A stretch of 64,000 nt of DNA. Source: an uncultured Pelagibacteraceae bacterium (lineage in GTDB: Bacteria > Pseudomonadota > Alphaproteobacteria > Pelagibacterales > Pelagibacteraceae). The stretch covers positions 1 through 64,000 of the forward strand of contig CACFTE010000005.1 of assembly GCA_902569105.1 (NCBI GenBank), given 5' to 3'. The notes beneath the pieces are model-generated. The model saw nothing but the letters and a program-made list of their open reading frames with translations. It did not search any database and was not told the DNA's origin. Below are positions 54,301-63,285 of this stretch, one piece after another; position 1 is the stretch's first letter, and every line of letters starts with the position of its first letter. The translations under genes were made by a program, and so were the position numbers.

Positions 54301-55479
54301 ATGAGTTTAGACAGCAATTTATACGAAAAATCAATCAAGATTTTAACAGATCTAATTAGTTTTAAAACAATATCTGGAAAAGAGAACGGGCAATTAATCG
54401 ATTATTGCGATAATATTTTAAAAGCTAATGGAGTATCAACTTTTAGAGTTTTTGATGATAATAAAGAAAGAGTAAATCTTTTTGGTACCATCAAAGCAAA
54501 AAAAACTAATGGAAAAAAACCTATAATTTTATCAGGCCATACCGATGTAGTCCCAGTTTCAAAAGGTTGGTCAACTGATCCATTTGTTGCAACTATAAAA
54601 CACGATAAACTCTTTGGAAGAGGTTCTTGTGATATGAAAGGATTTATTGCATGTGTGCTTGCATATGTTCCTACTCTTTCTAATTCAAATTTAGATAGGA
54701 ATATTCACTTTTCATTTACCTTCGATGAAGAGACAGCATGTATTGGTGCGCCACTACTCATTAGAGAATTAAAAAAAAGGAATATTCAAGATGGTATTTG
54801 TATTATTGGTGAACCAACAAAAATGAAAATTATAGATGCTCACAAAGGCATGAATGAATATACAATACACTTTGAAGGTTTAGCTGGTCATAGCTCTCAA
54901 CCTGATAAAGGTGTTAATGCAATAGAATATGCAACAAGATATATTAACAAACTATTAGAATTACGAAAAGAATTAATAAATAGAGCTCCAAAAGATTGTA
55001 TATTTGATCCACCTCATTCAACTATTTCTATTGGAGGAGTATCAGGTGGAATAGCCCATAATGTAATTGCAGATAAATGTAAAGTTGAATGGGAAACTAG
55101 GCCAGTTGTAAAAGAAGACGGGATTTTTGTGACAAAACAAATTGATAAATTTGTTAATGAAGAGCTTTTACCTCAAATGAAAAAAGTATTTCCTCATTCA
55201 AATATTCGTAAAGAAACTATAGGTGAAGTGATCGGATTTAATAGAGTAAATAATTCTGAAGCATGTGAGTTTGTTTCAAGTATAACTGGAGACAACTCAA
55301 GAGAGGTAGTTTCTTTTGGAACAGAGGCTGGTCTATTCCAAGAAATTGGAATTAGCACAGTTGTTTGTGGACCAGGATCTATTGAACAAGCTCACAAAAT
55401 TGATGAATTTATTGAGTTAAATGAAATTAAAAAATGCTTATCGTTTCTTGAGGGTGTTAAAAATAAATCAATTAACTAA
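54301..55479 (+). CDS. argE: M20 deacetylase, acetylornithine deacetylase-like
   Basis: This 392-residue di-zinc peptidase has LSGHTDVVPVS, GRGSCDMKGF, TFDEETACIGAP and the C-terminal GPGSIEQAHKIDEFIE, matching ArgE/DapE enzymes. The GRGSCDMKG block favours acetylornithine deacetylase (N-acetylornithine to ornithine). Without the rest of arginine genes nearby, another N-acyl substrate remains possible. Confidence 0.83.
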   Translation: MSLDSNLYEKSIKILTDLISFKTISGKENGQLIDYCDNILKANGVSTFRVFDDNKERVNLFGTIKAKKTNGKKPIILSGHTDVVPVSKGWSTDPFVATIKHDKLFGRGSCDMKGFIACVLAYVPTLSNSNLDRNIHFSFTFDEETACIGAPLLIRELKKRNIQDGICIIGEPTKMKIIDAHKGMNEYTIHFEGLAGHSSQPDKGVNAIEYATRYINKLLELRKELINRAPKDCIFDPPHSTISIGGVSGGIAHNVIADKCKVEWETRPVVKEDGIFVTKQIDKFVNEELLPQMKKVFPHSNIRKETIGEVIGFNRVNNSEACEFVSSITGDNSREVVSFGTEAGLFQEIGISTVVCGPGSIEQAHKIDEFIELNEIKKCLSFLEGVKNKSIN

Positions 55480-55513
55480 AAAAAATCCTGCCACGTTCAC
55501 AACGTGACAGGAT
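55478..55513 (-). terminator. Terminator of the NCS1 transporter gene
   Basis: On the minus strand a 13-base stem ATCCTGTCACGTT / AACGTGGCAGGAT (one G-U pair) with loop GTG is followed by a T run (55484-55478). It sits 24 bases beyond the transporter stop and just past the end of argE, so it could act in both directions. Confidence 0.85.
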
Positions 55514-55537
55514 AAGTTTAACCTCTTAAAGAGAATA

Positions 55538-56992
55538 TTACTTACTTCTATTTGATATTGCTAAGTGAATAATAGCACCTAAAGCAGCACCAATTATCCA
55601 AGCATATCCTCCACCACCACCAAGGTTAGCAAAGAAATCATCTAAACCAAATACTAAGATATTTGGCCAAACTGTTCCAACGGCAATATATCCTGATAAC
55701 ACCCATGCTATCATTCCTTTACCATTGAAACCATCATTGTAGTGATATTTACCAGTCTTGCTGTCAGAGAAAAGATCATCTACATCAATTTTTTGCTTCT
55801 TGATGATATAATAGTCAGTAATCATTATACCAAACACGGGAGCTAATATAGCGCCTAAAGTGTTTACAAATGGGAATAGTCCCATCTTAGTTATTGTTGA
55901 TACCCACAAACCACCAATTATAAAACCAAATATTGCAGTAATTAATCCACCTATTCTAAAATTAATTTTGCTTGGTATTAAATTAGCTAAGTCATATGCA
56001 GGTGGTACAAAGTTCGCAACCATGTTTATACCAACTGTTGCTGCAAAAAATGCAAAAGCTGCAATAATCGTAAGTAGTAAATTATCTACCCTTGCAACCA
56101 TATCAGTTGGTGAAGCAACATACTCACCAAATATAGCAATGGTTCCGCCAGTAATCATTAAAGTAATAAATGAGAAGAAAACAACGTTACCTACTAGGCC
56201 CCACAAATTTCCTTTTTTCATTTCATCTTCATTTTTAACAAATCTTGCGAAGTCACCAAAGTTAATCACAACTGCTGCAAAGTATCCTACCATGATTGAA
56301 AATACTGCTAAGAAAGCACCAAATGATCCTAATCCCTCAAAACCACCTGATCTTTCTCCACCAGAAAATATATTTCCAACCTCTGTTAGCAAGCCTCCTC
56401 CAGCTTTTGCCCATATTGCAATCATTAAAACAACCATCACAACATAAACTGCTGGACCAGCGAAGTTTAAAAACTTTCTAACTAAATCTATTCCTTGCCA
56501 GAATAGATAAACTTGGAAAACTGAAACAAATATAAATGAAATCCACATTACTCCTGACATTCCAAGAAGCATTGGCTCACCTTCTATTCCAGTTAAACCT
56601 GTTATTAATAATGCAACTGCAGTTGAGGCTGCATAAGTTTGTGCACCGTACCAGAACATTGCAACAATTCCTCTAGCCATAGCTGGGAAGTTTGCTCCAA
56701 ATACACCCATACTTACTCGAGCAAATACTGGGTATGGAATACCATGTTTTACACTTGGTTTTCCTGAAAGGTTTACGAGCCACATTATAAAAAATCCTGC
56801 AAGAACTAACGCAAGCATTACTGCCCAACCATTTAAGCCTGAAGCTAAGAATAGTGATGCAGCCAAAGTATATCCAAATAAACTCTGAACATCGTTAGCC
56901 CAAACGTTAAAGATTTCAAACCATCCCCATTTTTTATCGCTACTTGGGGTAGGAGCTAAATCTTTATTATATAATTTAGAAGATCTTGACAT
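55538..56992 (-). CDS. NCS1-family transporter (nucleobase/hydantoin/cation type)
   Basis: This 484-residue membrane protein has ~12 hydrophobic spans and NCS1 features: NVWANDVQSLFGYTLAASLF in helix 1 and PVFARVSMGVFGANFPAMARG. NCS1 proteins import cytosine, allantoin, hydantoins or other small N-compounds by sodium or proton symport. It is downstream of an aldehyde dehydrogenase and an agmatinase-type hydrolase on the same strand, so a guanidino or nucleobase-related nitrogen source is likely, but not determinable from sequence. Confidence 0.82.
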   Translation of the reverse strand: MSRSSKLYNKDLAPTPSSDKKWGWFEIFNVWANDVQSLFGYTLAASLFLASGLNGWAVMLALVLAGFFIMWLVNLSGKPSVKHGIPYPVFARVSMGVFGANFPAMARGIVAMFWYGAQTYAASTAVALLITGLTGIEGEPMLLGMSGVMWISFIFVSVFQVYLFWQGIDLVRKFLNFAGPAVYVVMVVLMIAIWAKAGGGLLTEVGNIFSGGERSGGFEGLGSFGAFLAVFSIMVGYFAAVVINFGDFARFVKNEDEMKKGNLWGLVGNVVFFSFITLMITGGTIAIFGEYVASPTDMVARVDNLLLTIIAAFAFFAATVGINMVANFVPPAYDLANLIPSKINFRIGGLITAIFGFIIGGLWVSTITKMGLFPFVNTLGAILAPVFGIMITDYYIIKKQKIDVDDLFSDSKTGKYHYNDGFNGKGMIAWVLSGYIAVGTVWPNILVFGLDDFFANLGGGGGYAWIIGAALGAIIHLAISNRSK

Positions 56993-57187
56993 ATCTCCCT
57001 CCTTTGTTTTCTCAACAATAAGTTTTTAGATATTTAATAAAATGAAAAAATTTATAAGTATTTATAAGTGTTGTTTAAGAACATATATTTAACCCATAAT
57101 GTTCATAAAAATAAAAAACCCATTATGTTCATGTAAATAAAAAACCCAAAATGAAATTTGGTGTTGTTTAATTAATTTTAAAAATTA
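56993..57187 (-). promoter_or_regulatory. Spacer and promoter region ahead of the NCS1 transporter
   Basis: 195 bases holding the tandem repeat, a weak terminator-like CCAAA/TTTGG stem near 57146-57161 for the aldehyde dehydrogenase, and AGGAGG just before the transporter ATG. The repeats may be binding sites for a transporter regulator. Confidence 0.45.
57091..57168. repeat. Tandem 26-base repeat, two good copies and a degenerate third
   Basis: Copies begin with AACCC at 57091, 57117 and 57143, exact period 26. Copies 1 and 2 share AACCCATxATGTTCAT and AAATAAAA; copy 3 keeps only AACCCAAAATG. They lie in the spacer between the aldehyde dehydrogenase and the NCS1 transporter genes. No spacers or protein-coding content. 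Confidence 0.8.
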
Positions 57188-58621
57188 TTAGCTCCAACCA
57201 CCAACAGATTTAACTTCTAGAAATTCTATTAAACCTTCTTTACCTGCTTCCCTTCCTATTCCAGAATGTTTGTAACCACCAAACGGTGCATCGACAGCAA
57301 TACCTGCTCCATTAACATCAACCATTCCTGATCTCAACTTTCTAGCAACTCTTTGAACTTTTTCCCCATCTTGAGTTTGTATATAGTTTGTTAATCCATA
57401 ATCAGTATCATTTGCTATTTTGATTGCTTCTTCCTCTGTATCAAAAGGTATAACTGATAAAACTGGACCAAAAATTTCTGTTCTAGCAATATTCATACTA
57501 TTGTTAACGTCTGCAAATACTGTTGGTTTTACATAGTAACCATCTTTTAAACCATCAGGTTTTCCTGGACCTCCTGAAACTAGTTTGGCACCTTCATCAA
57601 TCCCTTTTTGAATTAGTCCCTGAATTTTGTTGAATTGAGTTTCAGAAATGACCGGTCCTATGTGCTCTCCTTCTTTATTTGGATCATCAACCTTAAAATC
57701 ATCAGCATATTTTTTTAATCTTTGAACAGCCTCATCATACATAGATTTTTCCACCAACATTCTAGTTGGAGCGTTACATGATTGACCAGAATTTCTAAAA
57801 CATCTTAAAGCACCTCTTTCAATAGCCTCTGGATCTGCATCTTTAAATATTATGTTTGCCCCTTTTCCACCTAACTCTAAGCTTACACGCTTAAAGTCCT
57901 TTGCAGCATTTTGAGATATTAAAGCTCCTGCTCTTGTTGATCCAGTAAATGAAATCATATTTACATCAGGATGACTAGTCAGAGCATCACCAGTAATAGC
58001 TCCATCTCCATTTACCAAATTAAAAACGCCCTTTGGAAATCCCGCTTCATCAATTAATTCTGCAATAATAATTGCTGATAGTGGTGCAAGTTCTGAAGGC
58101 TTTAAAACCATTGTGCATCCAGCTGCAAGTGCTGGGATAACTTTTAAACAGACTTGATTTATAGGCCAATTCCACGGAGTTATTAAAGCGCAAACACCTT
58201 TTGGCTCATATAAAATTCTTTGATTTTTTGCATGATCTCCTAATCCTTTTTCAAATTCAAAATCTTTTAGATATCTAATAAACGATTTAATATGACTTGC
58301 TCCAGTTCCAGTTTGGAGTTTTGTTGAAAAATCTTTCGGTGCCCCCATTTCTAAAGTTATTGCCTCTGAAATATCATTCCATCTTTTTTTATATAATACA
58401 TAAAGTTTTTCTAATAGCTCAATTCTCTCTTCCTTAGTTGAAAAACCCCAACTATTAAATGCTTCTTTCGAAGCAACAACAGCATCATGAATATCTTCTT
58501 TTCCGCCTAAAGAAATTACCGCACATGCTTTTTCTGTTGCAGGATTTATGACTTCAATATTTTGTTTATTTTTTGGTGCTACCCAGGCACCATTAATATA
58601 AAAATTTTTCTTTTCTAACAT
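57188..58621 (-). CDS. NAD-dependent aldehyde dehydrogenase
   Basis: This 477-residue ALDH has the catalytic Cys in FRNSGQSCNAPTR, the Glu in SLELGGKGANII, and ITPWNWPINQV for NAD binding. It oxidises an aldehyde to an acid. It lies 20 bases after the agmatinase-type gene; aminoaldehyde or guanidinobutyraldehyde would fit that neighbour, but the ALDH superfamily is too broad to name the substrate. Confidence 0.88.
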   Translation of the reverse strand: MLEKKNFYINGAWVAPKNKQNIEVINPATEKACAVISLGGKEDIHDAVVASKEAFNSWGFSTKEERIELLEKLYVLYKKRWNDISEAITLEMGAPKDFSTKLQTGTGASHIKSFIRYLKDFEFEKGLGDHAKNQRILYEPKGVCALITPWNWPINQVCLKVIPALAAGCTMVLKPSELAPLSAIIIAELIDEAGFPKGVFNLVNGDGAITGDALTSHPDVNMISFTGSTRAGALISQNAAKDFKRVSLELGGKGANIIFKDADPEAIERGALRCFRNSGQSCNAPTRMLVEKSMYDEAVQRLKKYADDFKVDDPNKEGEHIGPVISETQFNKIQGLIQKGIDEGAKLVSGGPGKPDGLKDGYYVKPTVFADVNNSMNIARTEIFGPVLSVIPFDTEEEAIKIANDTDYGLTNYIQTQDGEKVQRVARKLRSGMVDVNGAGIAVDAPFGGYKHSGIGREAGKEGLIEFLEVKSVGGWS

Positions 58622-58641
58622 ATTTAAAAATTATCCTTTCT

Positions 58642-59601
58642 TTATTTTTTTGCAAATAAATTTGTTAATTCATATACTATAGTTGCTGCTGCTAATGACG
58701 TAACCTCAGCATGATCATATGCTGGAGCTACCTCAACTACATCTGCTGAAATTAAATTCATACCTGAAAGACCTCTTATAACATTTACAATTTCTCTTGT
58801 AGTCATTCCAGCAATTTCAGGGGTACCAGTTCCAGGTGCAAAAGCTGGATCTAAAACATCTATATCTATTGATAAATATAAAGCATTATTACCTACTCTT
58901 TTTTTAATTCTATCAACTATTTTATCAATACCTTCAATTTGAAAATCATCACAATGAATAATTTTAAATCCAAAACTTTCGTCATTTTTAATATCGTTTC
59001 TACTATAAAGTGGACCTCTTATTCCAACATGCATTGAGGCATCATCTAAAAATAATCTTTCCTCTCTTGCTCTTCTGAATGGGGTTCCATGAGTATAAGG
59101 CGCTCCAAAATAAGTATCCCAAGTATCTAAATGTGCATCGAAATGAACTAAGGCTACTGGACCTTTGTTAATTTTATTAATTGCTCTTAAAAGTGGAAAT
59201 GCAATCGTGTGATCTCCACCCATACTGATTATTCCTCCAGTTTTTTGTAAAAGATCATAAGCACCATCCTCTATTTGTTTTATTGCTTCATCAATATTGA
59301 ATGGATTACATGTGATGTCACCCGCATCTGCAACTTGTTGAACTTTAAATGGCTCAACATCATAATTTGGATGATAATTGGTCCTTAAATGTCTTGATGC
59401 TTGTCTTATACTTTGGGGACCAAATCTTGCACCAGGTCTATAACTTGTACCAGCATCAAATGGTATCCCAACAATAGCTACATCACAACTTTCAACATCT
59501 CTAAGTTCCGGCAACCTAGCAAATGTTGATGGCCCAGCAAATCTTGGGACTTTTGTTCCACTTACTGGCTGGATTGGATTTTTATTTTTTTCTTTTTTCA
59601 T
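58642..59601 (-). CDS. Agmatinase/guanidinobutyrase-family ureohydrolase
   Basis: This 319-residue binuclear manganese (or nickel) hydrolase has GGDHTIAFPLLRA, VHFDAHLDTWD and SIDIDVLDPAFAPGTGTPE, the three metal-binding blocks. It releases urea from a guanidino compound such as agmatine or 4-guanidinobutyrate. The SpeB-like family also includes guanidine hydrolases. Aldehyde dehydrogenase and NCS1 transporter genes follow on the same strand. Confidence 0.87.
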   Translation of the reverse strand: MKKEKNKNPIQPVSGTKVPRFAGPSTFARLPELRDVESCDVAIVGIPFDAGTSYRPGARFGPQSIRQASRHLRTNYHPNYDVEPFKVQQVADAGDITCNPFNIDEAIKQIEDGAYDLLQKTGGIISMGGDHTIAFPLLRAINKINKGPVALVHFDAHLDTWDTYFGAPYTHGTPFRRAREERLFLDDASMHVGIRGPLYSRNDIKNDESFGFKIIHCDDFQIEGIDKIVDRIKKRVGNNALYLSIDIDVLDPAFAPGTGTPEIAGMTTREIVNVIRGLSGMNLISADVVEVAPAYDHAEVTSLAAATIVYELTNLFAKK

Positions 59602-59653
59602 TTTTATAAATGTAAGTTAATATAATCTTATACAATTCGTCTATAACTTTTTA

Positions 59654-60385
59654 ATGAGAATATTATTAATTTTAATTTCAATTGCCTTTATTACAGCTGT
59701 TAAAGCTGATGAAATATATAATTTAATTAAAATACCTAATTTGGATATATATAAAATCGACACAAAAAATAAAATTAGATATTTAAATACAAGTAATGAT
59801 TTTAGAATTGGTTTAGAGAAAAATATAACTTGCGCCAGAACTGACTCGAAAAACCTTAGTAATAAGTTTTTGATAATAGAAAAAAACTTAAATAGTTACA
59901 GCCCTAGTTTTTTAAAAAAAAACAATATTAGATATTTAGTAATGTGTGAAAATTTATTTATTTCTAATATAAACACAGGTGGAATACCTGATACTAAGAA
60001 AAGAACACTTATTATTGATATTAATTTTAATCCAAAATATTTTCAAAGAATGATACATCATGAAATTTTTCATATGATACAAAAAAGTAATTCTAAATAT
60101 TTTGACGAGGAAAAATGGGTTTCATTAAATACAGTAGACTTTGAATATGCGAAATGTTCTACTTGTTCAGATCGTTTAAATTTAGATCTTTATAAAAATA
60201 CAGAAGGTTTTTTGACAGAGTACTCTAAATCAATTCCATCTGAGGATATGGCTGAAGTATTTTCATTTTTAATGACGGATAAAGCTAAGGTTGAGGATAA
60301 ATCGGACAATGATATAATTTTAAAAAATAAGATAAATTTTATTAAATCTAGCTTATCAAAAATAGATAGTTCATTTAAATTTTAA
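59654..60385 (+). CDS. Exported protein with HExxH zinc motif, putative metallopeptidase
   Basis: 243 residues with a signal peptide (MRILLILISIAFITAVKA) and a zinc-protease motif HEIFH at 136-140. Further acidic residues in SEDMAEVFSFLM (196-207) are a candidate third ligand, and CSTCS lies near 168-172. It should be periplasmic. The stop overlaps the next start (TAATG). Family not recognised; protease activity is inferred from HExxH only. Confidence 0.7.
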   Translation: MRILLILISIAFITAVKADEIYNLIKIPNLDIYKIDTKNKIRYLNTSNDFRIGLEKNITCARTDSKNLSNKFLIIEKNLNSYSPSFLKKNNIRYLVMCENLFISNINTGGIPDTKKRTLIIDINFNPKYFQRMIHHEIFHMIQKSNSKYFDEEKWVSLNTVDFEYAKCSTCSDRLNLDLYKNTEGFLTEYSKSIPSEDMAEVFSFLMTDKAKVEDKSDNDIILKNKINFIKSSLSKIDSSFKF

Positions 60386-61029
60386 TGATTAACAAAGTTA
60401 AGGCCTCACTTTCTGAAAAAATATTACTTATTTTTCTTGTTTTGCTATTTCTGATCACTTTTGGTTCATATTTTTTATTGAAAGATAAATGTTTATTTGT
60501 AAAAAAAATTAATCTGAATGAAGTCAATTTTACAAATAAAGAAAATATTGTTGTTATGAATATAGAATGTGGAAATGTTATAATAGAGTTAGATCCTGCT
60601 ATCTCTCCAAACTCAGTGGAACGTTTTAAATTATTAATAAAAAATGGATCCTATGATGGCTCAACATTTTATAGAGTTATTAAAAATACTTTGATTCAAG
60701 CAGGTGATTTAGAGTACGGTAATATTGATGATATTAACTATACAAAAATAGGAACAGGTAAATCAGGTCTGGGATTATTGAAATCTGAACTTAGCGATGA
60801 ATTTGAATTTAAAAAAGGTAGTGTGGCGTTTGCAAGAAAAGATAATTTTGATACAGAAGACAGTGAATTTTTTATTACTTTGAAAGATATTCCTATATAT
60901 CAAGGAGAATATACACCGTTAGGTAAAGTTATTTATGGATTGGACGCTTTAGAAAAGATTAAATCAGGAAATAAATCAGCATATGTTTTAAGGCCTGACT
61001 ATATAAATTATTTTAAATTGATAGACTAA
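60385..61029 (+). CDS. Membrane-anchored cyclophilin-type peptidyl-prolyl isomerase
   Basis: 214 residues with an N-terminal membrane anchor (ILLIFLVLLFLITFGSYFLL) and a cyclophilin domain: NGSYDGSTFYRV, GSVAFARKDN and DSEFFITLKD with PLGKVIYGLD at the end. It should fold proline-containing proteins in the periplasm. Coupled to the HExxH gene by TAATG. The 3' end overlaps the FadN-like gene by 4 bases. Confidence 0.85.
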   Translation: MINKVKASLSEKILLIFLVLLFLITFGSYFLLKDKCLFVKKINLNEVNFTNKENIVVMNIECGNVIIELDPAISPNSVERFKLLIKNGSYDGSTFYRVIKNTLIQAGDLEYGNIDDINYTKIGTGKSGLGLLKSELSDEFEFKKGSVAFARKDNFDTEDSEFFITLKDIPIYQGEYTPLGKVIYGLDALEKIKSGNKSAYVLRPDYINYFKLID

Positions 61030-63248
61030 TTTACTAATGGTTTTCCAGTAGTTAATGTATGTTTAATTCTTTCTTGAGTTTTTTTATTTTCAATTAATCT
61101 CATAAAAGCATCTAATTCTAATTTAAAAAATTCATCCTCTGAAATTGTTTTATCTAAAGTTGTATCTCCACCACTCAAAACATTTGCTAGCTCCATTCCA
61201 ACAACCATACCATGATCTAAAATAACTTTTTCGTTGTATAATTTTTCTAATACTTTAATCATTTTTTCCTTCAAAGGTTTTCCTGAGAGTTTAAACTTAC
61301 ATTCAGCTGGAGGTGTGAAATTTTTATTTTCATCTAATAGATTTTTTGATGCTGAAAATAAACTATTTCTATTCATAATTTTTTTGTCCTCAGGCTTTAA
61401 ATATTTTAATGGTTCAGCTTCAACTGGTGAAGTTGCAGTCCTAGCATAACCAATAATATCGAATACTTTTAAAGGGGCATAATCTGGATCTTTTTTTGCC
61501 TCGTCTGTTTGTGACCAACGCCACAACATTTCTTTACAACCCCCTCCTGCAGGAATTAAACCTACGATGGTTTCAACTAATCCAATTACTATATTTGTAT
61601 GTGATGCAACAAAATTACTTTGAACCAATACCTCAAAACCTCCACCCAAAGTTAAACCTGATGGGGCTGATACAACAGGATATTTTGAATATTTTAGTTC
61701 TTTACAAGTATCTTGAAAATATTTAATAAATTTTTCTACAGATTTTAAATCTCTGTTATCTACAAAATTCATTGTATAAGTTAAATTTACACCAGCAGAA
61801 AATTGCATACTTTCATTCATAATTATTAAAGGTTTATCTGTTGCTGCCTTTAGAGCATCCATCGAGTCATAATCGAGAGCATTGGCTTTGGTTGTAAATT
61901 CAACAATATTAAAATCTTTAAACCTGTGTGTTATAGCTGATTTATTTTTTTCTGACTTAAGAGCACTGGGTTTAATTTTTCCAAGTGTTTCGATATTTGT
62001 ATAAAGCTGTCTTTCACCATAAAAATTTTCATTTTTAGATTTTGATAAATCTTCAAGAAATTTATTTCCTTTAAATTCATCTACTCTTTCAAAAAAATTT
62101 TTTACACCTATTTCTTTTAACATTTCAAATGGACCCATTGCCCAATTGAAACCAAGTCTCATTGCTTCATCAATATCATTAAATTTATCTGTTATTCCCG
62201 GAACTAATGAAGATGCGTATTTTATTATTTTAGAGATCACTGACCATGCATAATCTCCATACTTATCTTTTCGACTTATCAAGTTATTGATATCTGTAAT
62301 TTCAATTTTAAGATCAATTTTTTTTGATGGTGAATACTCACCACTATCTAAATTTATTGCCTCTAAAATCTTTTGATTATTTTCTTTATTCATCCGATAA
62401 AATCCACCTTTACCTTTTCTTCCAGTATAACCGTTCTCAATTAATTTATTTATTAGTGGAATATTTTTTGCAACTGGTTGGAAAGGATCGTTTTCAGGAA
62501 GTTCTTTAATAAAACTTTTCAGTACATCTGCCATTAGATCAATTCCAATCAAATCATAGAGGCCGAAAACACCTGTTTTTGGGACTCCCATTGGTCTACC
62601 AAATACTGCATCGGCTTCCTCTATAGATAATTTCATTTTAAATGCTTCAGTCATTGCGACTTGCATCGCATATACGCCAATTCTATTTCCTAAAAATCCT
62701 GGTGTATCATTACAAACTATAGCTCCTTTACCAAGCTCCTCCTCGCAAAAATTTTTAAGTGAATTAATTTTATTAAGATCATTATTTTCATTTTTTACAA
62801 TTTCCAACAAACCCATATATCTAACTGGGTTAAAGAAATGAGTAATACAAAAATCTTTCTTTTCTTTATCAGTTAATTTTTCAGATAAAACTTTAATAGG
62901 AATAGAAGAAGTATTAGATGAAACGATCGCACCATCTTTTCTATTTTTAAAAATTTTTTCATAAATATTATGTTTAATATCAATCCTTTCAACAACCGCC
63001 TCGACTATCCAATCCGCTTCTTTAACAACATCAAAGTTATCATTAATGTTACCAACTTTGATATTATCTATTTTTGATTTATCTATTAAAAGAGGCGGTC
63101 TTGATTTATAAATCCTATCTCTAGCTTTTTCACTTATTTCAGTTTTAAGATCTAAAAGTGTAACTGGGACATTTGCGTTGCACAAATGAGCAGCTATACC
63201 ACTTCCCATTGTACCCGATCCAATAATTACTACTTTTTTTATATCCAT
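61026..63248 (-). CDS. 3-hydroxyacyl-CoA dehydrogenase/enoyl-CoA hydratase (FadN-like order)
   Basis: This 740-residue bifunctional beta-oxidation enzyme has the dehydrogenase first (IIGSGTMGSGIAAHLC at 8-23, SSNTSSIPIK, FFNPVRYMGLLEIV, GFLGNRIGVY) and the crotonase domain second (from ~440, with GLTLGGGFEVLVQ and LIPAGGG). That order matches FadN and is the reverse of FadB/FadJ. It should hydrate and oxidise acyl-CoA chains. The ABC permease ends 37 bases upstream. Confidence 0.87.
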   Translation of the reverse strand: MDIKKVVIIGSGTMGSGIAAHLCNANVPVTLLDLKTEISEKARDRIYKSRPPLLIDKSKIDNIKVGNINDNFDVVKEADWIVEAVVERIDIKHNIYEKIFKNRKDGAIVSSNTSSIPIKVLSEKLTDKEKKDFCITHFFNPVRYMGLLEIVKNENNDLNKINSLKNFCEEELGKGAIVCNDTPGFLGNRIGVYAMQVAMTEAFKMKLSIEEADAVFGRPMGVPKTGVFGLYDLIGIDLMADVLKSFIKELPENDPFQPVAKNIPLINKLIENGYTGRKGKGGFYRMNKENNQKILEAINLDSGEYSPSKKIDLKIEITDINNLISRKDKYGDYAWSVISKIIKYASSLVPGITDKFNDIDEAMRLGFNWAMGPFEMLKEIGVKNFFERVDEFKGNKFLEDLSKSKNENFYGERQLYTNIETLGKIKPSALKSEKNKSAITHRFKDFNIVEFTTKANALDYDSMDALKAATDKPLIIMNESMQFSAGVNLTYTMNFVDNRDLKSVEKFIKYFQDTCKELKYSKYPVVSAPSGLTLGGGFEVLVQSNFVASHTNIVIGLVETIVGLIPAGGGCKEMLWRWSQTDEAKKDPDYAPLKVFDIIGYARTATSPVEAEPLKYLKPEDKKIMNRNSLFSASKNLLDENKNFTPPAECKFKLSGKPLKEKMIKVLEKLYNEKVILDHGMVVGMELANVLSGGDTTLDKTISEDEFFKLELDAFMRLIENKKTQERIKHTLTTGKPLVN

Positions 63249-63285
63249 TTTAAGATTGTATATATCAATAGACTATTTAGGTAAA

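Noticed and set aside
55860-56447. 195-residue plus-strand frame
   Set aside because: It lies antisense within the NCS1 transporter, has low-complexity composition and no ribosome site; an antisense shadow of a hydrophobic protein.
57091-57168. CRISPR array
   Set aside because: Copies are directly adjacent with no spacers, only two are well conserved, and no cas genes are present.
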